Below, piece by piece: positions 60,555-64,000 of a stretch of 64,000 nucleotides of DNA (the first letter of the stretch is position 1; the number at the start of each line of letters is the position of its first letter). The translations under genes and the position numbers were made by a program. The stretch covers positions 62,001 to 126,000 of the forward strand of contig NZ_JAUOEK010000084.1 of assembly GCF_030540835.1 (NCBI RefSeq), given 5' to 3'. The notes below the pieces were generated by a model. That model did no database searches. It saw only the letters and a program-made list of their open reading frames with translations, and had not been told where the DNA came from. Origin of the DNA: Flavivirga aquimarina (lineage in GTDB: Bacteria > Bacteroidota > Bacteroidia > Flavobacteriales > Flavobacteriaceae).

Positions 60555-61895
60555 ATGAAGAAAAAAGTCGCATTTTATACTTTAGGTTGTAAACTGAATT
60601 TTTCAGAAACATCAACTATTTCCAGAAGTTTTACTAATGAAGGCTTTGATCGTGTGGACTTTTCAGAAAAAGCAGATATATACGTCATTAATACCTGTTC
60701 GGTTACCGAGAATGCAGATAAACGTTTTAAAACCATTGTAAAACAAGCTCAAAAAGCAAATGCAGAAGCTTTTGTTGCAGCCGTAGGGTGTTATGCGCAA
60801 TTAAAACCTCAAGAATTAGCAGATGTTAATGGTGTAGATTTGGTTTTAGGAGCTACAGAGAAATTTAATATTACTGCTTTTATCAACGATTTACTTAATG
60901 ATCCCGATCGTAGTCGAGGGGCTGGGCAAGTACATGCTTGCGAGATAGAAGAAGCCGATTTTTATGTAGGGAGTTATTCTATAGGAGATAGAACTCGGGC
61001 ATTTTTAAAAGTTCAAGATGGTTGTGATTATAAATGTACCTATTGTACCATACCTTTAGCGCGCGGTATTTCACGAAGTGATACCATGGAAAATGTTTTA
61101 AAAAATGCTAAAGAAATTTCTAAGCAAAATATAAAAGAAATTGTGCTTACTGGTGTTAATATAGGTGATTATGGTAAAGGAGAGTTTGGTAATAAAAAAC
61201 ACGAACATACTTTTTTAGATTTAGTTACAGAACTGGATAAGGTTGAAGGTATAGAACGATTAAGAATTTCGTCTATTGAACCTAACCTTTTAAAAAATGA
61301 AACAATTCATCTGGTGTCCGAATCCAGAGCTTTTGTTCCACATTTTCATATTCCATTACAATCGGGGAGTAACATCATTCTTAAAAAAATGAAACGTCGT
61401 TATATGCGCGAATTATATATAGATCGTGTTTCAGAAATAAAAAAAGTGATGCCTCATGCCTGTATAGGTGTAGATGTTATTGTTGGGTTTCCGGGAGAAA
61501 CAGATGAACATTTTTTAGAAACTTATAATTTCTTGAATGCATTGGATATCTCATATTTACACGTGTTTACATATTCTGAGCGTGATAATACAGAAGCTGC
61601 AGACATGAACGGCGTTGTACCAAATAATATAAGGAGTAAGCGTAGTAAAATGTTACGAGGTTTATCTGTTAAAAAGCGGAGGGCTTTTTACGAAAGCCAA
61701 CTTGGTAATACAAGAACTGTTTTATTTGAAAGTGAAAATAAAGAAGGCTATATACATGGGTTTACCGATAACTACGTTAAGGTAAAAACACCTTGGAATC
61801 CAGAATTGGTAAATACATTACACCATGTAAATCTCACAAAAATTGATGATGATGGCCTAGTAAGATTTGAGTTTACAAACGTACTTTCAAACTAA
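60555..61895 (+). CDS. mtaB: tRNA t6A37 methylthiotransferase
   Basis: A 446-residue radical-SAM enzyme that adds a methylthio group to N6-threonylcarbamoyladenosine at tRNA position 37. The N-terminal cluster domain has cysteines in YTLGCKLNFSET, VINTCSVTE and AAVGCYAQL. The radical-SAM motif is CDYKCTYCTIPLARG, and a C-terminal TRAM-like part follows (TRTVLFESENKEGYIHGFTDNYVKV). Around residues 116-126 (DPDRSRGAGQ) the sequence is longer than I would expect and its DNA resembles a palindromic repeat. The gene has its own promoter. Confidence 0.95.
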   Translation: MKKKVAFYTLGCKLNFSETSTISRSFTNEGFDRVDFSEKADIYVINTCSVTENADKRFKTIVKQAQKANAEAFVAAVGCYAQLKPQELADVNGVDLVLGATEKFNITAFINDLLNDPDRSRGAGQVHACEIEEADFYVGSYSIGDRTRAFLKVQDGCDYKCTYCTIPLARGISRSDTMENVLKNAKEISKQNIKEIVLTGVNIGDYGKGEFGNKKHEHTFLDLVTELDKVEGIERLRISSIEPNLLKNETIHLVSESRAFVPHFHIPLQSGSNIILKKMKRRYMRELYIDRVSEIKKVMPHACIGVDVIVGFPGETDEHFLETYNFLNALDISYLHVFTYSERDNTEAADMNGVVPNNIRSKRSKMLRGLSVKKRRAFYESQLGNTRTVLFESENKEGYIHGFTDNYVKVKTPWNPELVNTLHHVNLTKIDDDGLVRFEFTNVLSN

Positions 61896-62003
61896 AAACC
61901 TTATTTATATACATATTAGCGCAGGTTTTACTCACTTTAACTTATTTATTATGTAAATAAAATGGCACGGTATATTTTCGAAGCGATTAATCATGCCCCA
62001 AAT

Positions 62004-62501
62004 ATGAATAAATTACTTTTTATTTTATGCTTTGCACTATTATTTACTAGTTGTTCTGTAGAGGACAATAACATTTCTGTTGTAGGTACATGGAAGTTAA
62101 CTGCTAGGAATGTAGTGGATGGATTTGATATTAATAATGATGGTACTGTTGATACTAATATCTTAAATGAAGTAGACTGTGTTAACAATGAGACTCTAAT
62201 TTTTGAAACCAATGGAGTCGTGTCTTCAAATAAAACGTATAACCCAGATATTGATATCGCTTTATTGGATGGTACTACAGATGACTATATCTTTAATGTA
62301 ACATGCGACGAACAAGGCATTATTGGTTTTGCCACTACATATACTCAAGATATGAATACTGTTACGTTTAATGATAACGAATTTACTATAATTGGTAATC
62401 AGTTATCCCGAGAGATTAAAGAAAGCATTAAAATATATAACGAAGATTTTACAGAAATAGTAGCCACCAAAGATTTAACATTAATTTACACTAAACAATA
62501 A
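62004..62501 (+). CDS. Lipocalin-like lipoprotein
   Basis: The 165-residue lipoprotein starts at ATG 62004, which gives a clean signal (MNKLLFILCFALLFTSC, lipid cysteine at 17); an upstream in-frame ATG would add 14 residues before it. The mature part begins with the lipocalin_4-type motif VVGTWKLTA and a calcium-loop-like DINNDGTVD, and continues in beta-strands to LTLIYTKQ. Such small lipoproteins are numerous in Bacteroidota, and their ligands are unknown. A hairpin terminator follows. Confidence 0.83.
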   Translation: MNKLLFILCFALLFTSCSVEDNNISVVGTWKLTARNVVDGFDINNDGTVDTNILNEVDCVNNETLIFETNGVVSSNKTYNPDIDIALLDGTTDDYIFNVTCDEQGIIGFATTYTQDMNTVTFNDNEFTIIGNQLSREIKESIKIYNEDFTEIVATKDLTLIYTKQ

Positions 62502-62523
62502 GTGGATTATAAGTGAATTCATA

Positions 62524-62557
62524 AAAAAATCCGAAACTATTAATTTCGGATTTTTTT
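62524..62557. terminator. Bidirectional terminator
   Basis: A perfect stem (AAAAAATCCGAAA with TTTCGGATTTTTT) and 7-nt loop between the convergent lipocalin-like and GNAT genes. Confidence 0.9.
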
Positions 62558-62577
62558 ATTAGTTTTTGTTTCAAAAA

Positions 62578-62874
62578 TTAAATTCTTACTCCAACAGGAA
62601 GCATACGCTTGTATTTTCTGTTACTTCTTACAAACTTTGCAATTTCAGGGCTAGTTGGTACAACGCTTAAATTACGTTCTTCAATTTGTTCGAAAACAGC
62701 TACTAAAAAGTCTTTGCTAAAATCTTGGTCCTTAATCTCTTCTGGAATAACTAGTTTAGTTAAAAAAATCTTCCTTTCTTGTAAAGAGTATTCTATTTTA
62801 GCAAGGTGATCATCAACTTTTATTTCAAATTGGCGTAAAAAGTCATTATCAATTAGTTCTGCAGCTTCAACCAT
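62578..62874 (-). CDS. Small GNAT-fold protein (YjdJ/GCN5-related short type)
   Basis: The 98-residue protein fits the short acetyltransferase-like family (Acetyltransf_CG). The pattern is DHLAKIEYSLQERKIFLTKLVIPEEIKDQDFSKDFLVAVFEQIEERNLSVVPTSPEIAKFVRSNRKY, with the cofactor-binding region reduced. Members bind CoA, but the substrate is not known. A minus-strand TACTTTTG element (plus positions 62944-62951) is a good -7 match upstream. It stands alone. Confidence 0.78.
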   Translation of the reverse strand: MVEAAELIDNDFLRQFEIKVDDHLAKIEYSLQERKIFLTKLVIPEEIKDQDFSKDFLVAVFEQIEERNLSVVPTSPEIAKFVRSNRKYKRMLPVGVRI

Positions 62875-63068
62875 GGTAATTTTTGTTTTTATTTCTTAAG
62901 GAATCTTAATAATAGTGAGTACTATTTATATAACTTTGTTTTGCAAAAGTACAAAAAAAATGTCATTAATAAAGTTAAAACTAGGTTAATAGCTTATAAA
63001 ATAAACCGTTAGAGTAAGTTTTGATTTAATTTTAAGCAATTAATCTATTAACCGCTACTATAATTTAA

Positions 63069-63734
63069 ATGAACGAAGAGATCATACATGTTTATTTAAT
63101 GCCAGGAATGGCAGCTAATCCAACGATTTTTGAACACATTAAATTACCAGAAGATCAATTTAAGATTCATTGGCTTGAGTGGATTATACCAAATGATAAT
63201 GAATCTATTAGTAGCTATGCTTTAAGAGTTGTAAATAATATAAAACATGAAAATATAGTATTGCTTGGCGTGTCGTTTGGAGGTGTTTTGGTTCAAGAGA
63301 TAAGCAAACATATAAATGTTAGAAAACTCATTATAGTATCTAGTGTTAAGTCCATGCACGAATTACCCAAGCATATATTATTAGCAAAAAAAACCAAGGC
63401 TTATGCATTAATACCAACACAATTAATAAGTAATATTAATTTGCTTATAAAATATGTTTTTGGCGGTAATATAAAAAAGCATATAGAAATGTATAAAAAG
63501 TACCTATCTGTTGCAGATAGTAAATATTTAAGCTGGGCTATTAAACAAATGGTATGTTGGGATCAAAACGAAAATATACCAGATATTGTACATATACACG
63601 GAGATAAGGATACTGTGTTTCCTATTAAAAATATAACAGGCTGTATTACTATAGCAAATGGCACACATATCATGATTATTAATAAATATAAATGGTTTAA
63701 CGAGAATTTACCACGTATAATTTTAGAAAATTAA
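63069..63734 (+). CDS. Alpha/beta hydrolase
   Basis: A 221-residue enzyme with a minimal alpha/beta-hydrolase fold. The nucleophile elbow is GVSFGG (S69), the acid is D179 or D181 in IHGDKDTVFP, and the histidine is H200 in NGTHIMI. The opening VYLMPGMAANPTIFEHI gives the oxyanion loop. It is small for the family, with a short cap. The substrate is unknown. It lies 35 bp before the lytic transglycosylase gene and may be co-transcribed with it. Confidence 0.87.
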   Translation: MNEEIIHVYLMPGMAANPTIFEHIKLPEDQFKIHWLEWIIPNDNESISSYALRVVNNIKHENIVLLGVSFGGVLVQEISKHINVRKLIIVSSVKSMHELPKHILLAKKTKAYALIPTQLISNINLLIKYVFGGNIKKHIEMYKKYLSVADSKYLSWAIKQMVCWDQNENIPDIVHIHGDKDTVFPIKNITGCITIANGTHIMIINKYKWFNENLPRIILEN

Positions 63735-63769
63735 ATAAAAATTTTACCTTTAAACAAAACTTATTAAAA

Positions 63770-64000
63770 ATGAAGACAGTACAGAAACTATTAGCGTTTG
63801 TGGGATTATTAAGTTTATCGGCTTTATTTATTTATGCCCTTCAGGACGCACCTACGGATGAGAATTTCGAAAAAAAATTAATTAACGATTATAATGTTTA
63901 TGCATTACAAGTTCCAGATAATTTAAATTTTTCTGGCGAACCGATGCCGCTTAAAAACCCTGATATTTTAGAGCGAATGGATAGAGAATTATTAGTTAAT
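63770..64000 (+). CDS. Lytic transglycosylase, N-terminal part (runs past right edge)
   Basis: An ATG at 63770 opens a frame of 77 codons that continues beyond the window. It begins with a signal peptide (MKTVQKLLAFVGLLSLSALFIYA) followed by YALQVPDNLNFSGEPMPLKNPDILERMDRELLVN, which is the usual start of MltD-like lytic transglycosylases of Flavobacteriaceae. The catalytic domain is not in view, so the call rests on this leader only. Such enzymes cleave peptidoglycan in the periplasm. Confidence 0.65.
   Translation, partial: MKTVQKLLAFVGLLSLSALFIYALQDAPTDENFEKKLINDYNVYALQVPDNLNFSGEPMPLKNPDILERMDRELLVN

Overview
The window is a contiguous stretch of chromosome from a member of the Flavobacteriaceae (phylum Bacteroidota), most likely marine. 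This rests on the low G+C content, on lipoproteins and families typical of the group (DUF4199, DUF6265, DUF6934, the alternative GlmU family, YHYH lipoproteins, Spy-like proteins beside ECF sigma factors), on the near absence of Shine-Dalgarno sequences, and on several promoters of the Bacteroidota form TTG-N19-21-TAnnTTTG. I saw no rRNA or tRNA gene, no CRISPR array, no transposase and no phage. Most of it is ordinary core and accessory chromosome, but it is rich in short palindromic repeats.

Layout. 1-12 kb: a methyltransferase cut by the left edge, an ABC exporter, a voltage-gated cation channel paired with a Spo0M-like protein, a Bcr/CflA drug exporter, FKBP, DinB and YceI proteins, and M1 and M28 metallopeptidases. 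12-20.5 kb: a fatty-acid beta-oxidation cluster on the minus strand (long-chain acyl-CoA synthetase, MarR regulator, two-domain hydroxyacyl-CoA dehydrogenase/enoyl-CoA hydratase, thiolase, a four-helix-bundle protein, acyl-CoA dehydrogenase). A perfect 28-bp palindrome lies before the MarR gene. 21-25.3 kb: an anaerobic pyruvate formate-lyase operon (pflB, pflA, OFA-family transporter) with a probable Crp/Fnr-type site about 41 bp before the predicted transcription start. 25.4-27.6 kb: a small accessory patch with a thioredoxin-like lipoprotein and a frameshifted lipoprotein remnant, each followed by a diverged copy of a ~125-bp repeat. 27.7-33 kb: purL, a small gene, a DUF6934 gene, and a gene-free stretch full of decayed palindromic repeats. 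33-44 kb: fructosamine-kinase-like protein, a reductase, an RNA methyltransferase, a first ECF sigma triad, an EF-hand protein, a YHYH/MORN/SCO1 lipoprotein operon, and a large membrane-anchored patatin. 44.7-52 kb: a second ECF sigma triad, a likely stand-alone small RNA, an MsbA-like exporter, a phosphohexomutase, a glycosyltransferase and DUF4199. 52-64 kb: ribosomal protein L31 type B, GlmU-like enzyme, PD40 protein, YhhN protein, a peptide-binding lipoprotein, an unusual ABC ATPase/membrane-protein pair, mtaB, a lipocalin-like lipoprotein, a small GNAT, an alpha/beta hydrolase, and a lytic transglycosylase cut by the right edge.

The most notable signal is that members of the dispersed palindromic repeats also occur inside reading frames. 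There are two separate in-frame insertions in PurL, a 44-bp element encoding residues 10-24 of the DUF6934 protein (43 of 44 bases identical to a non-coding copy 0.5 kb away), and possibly one in MtaB. This resembles the protein-coding palindromic elements known from Rickettsia. Other leads are the candidate small RNA at about 46.4 kb, a channel whose selectivity filter has the acidic pattern associated with calcium selectivity, pflA with no canonical start codon, and the repeats around the 25.5-27.5 kb genes.
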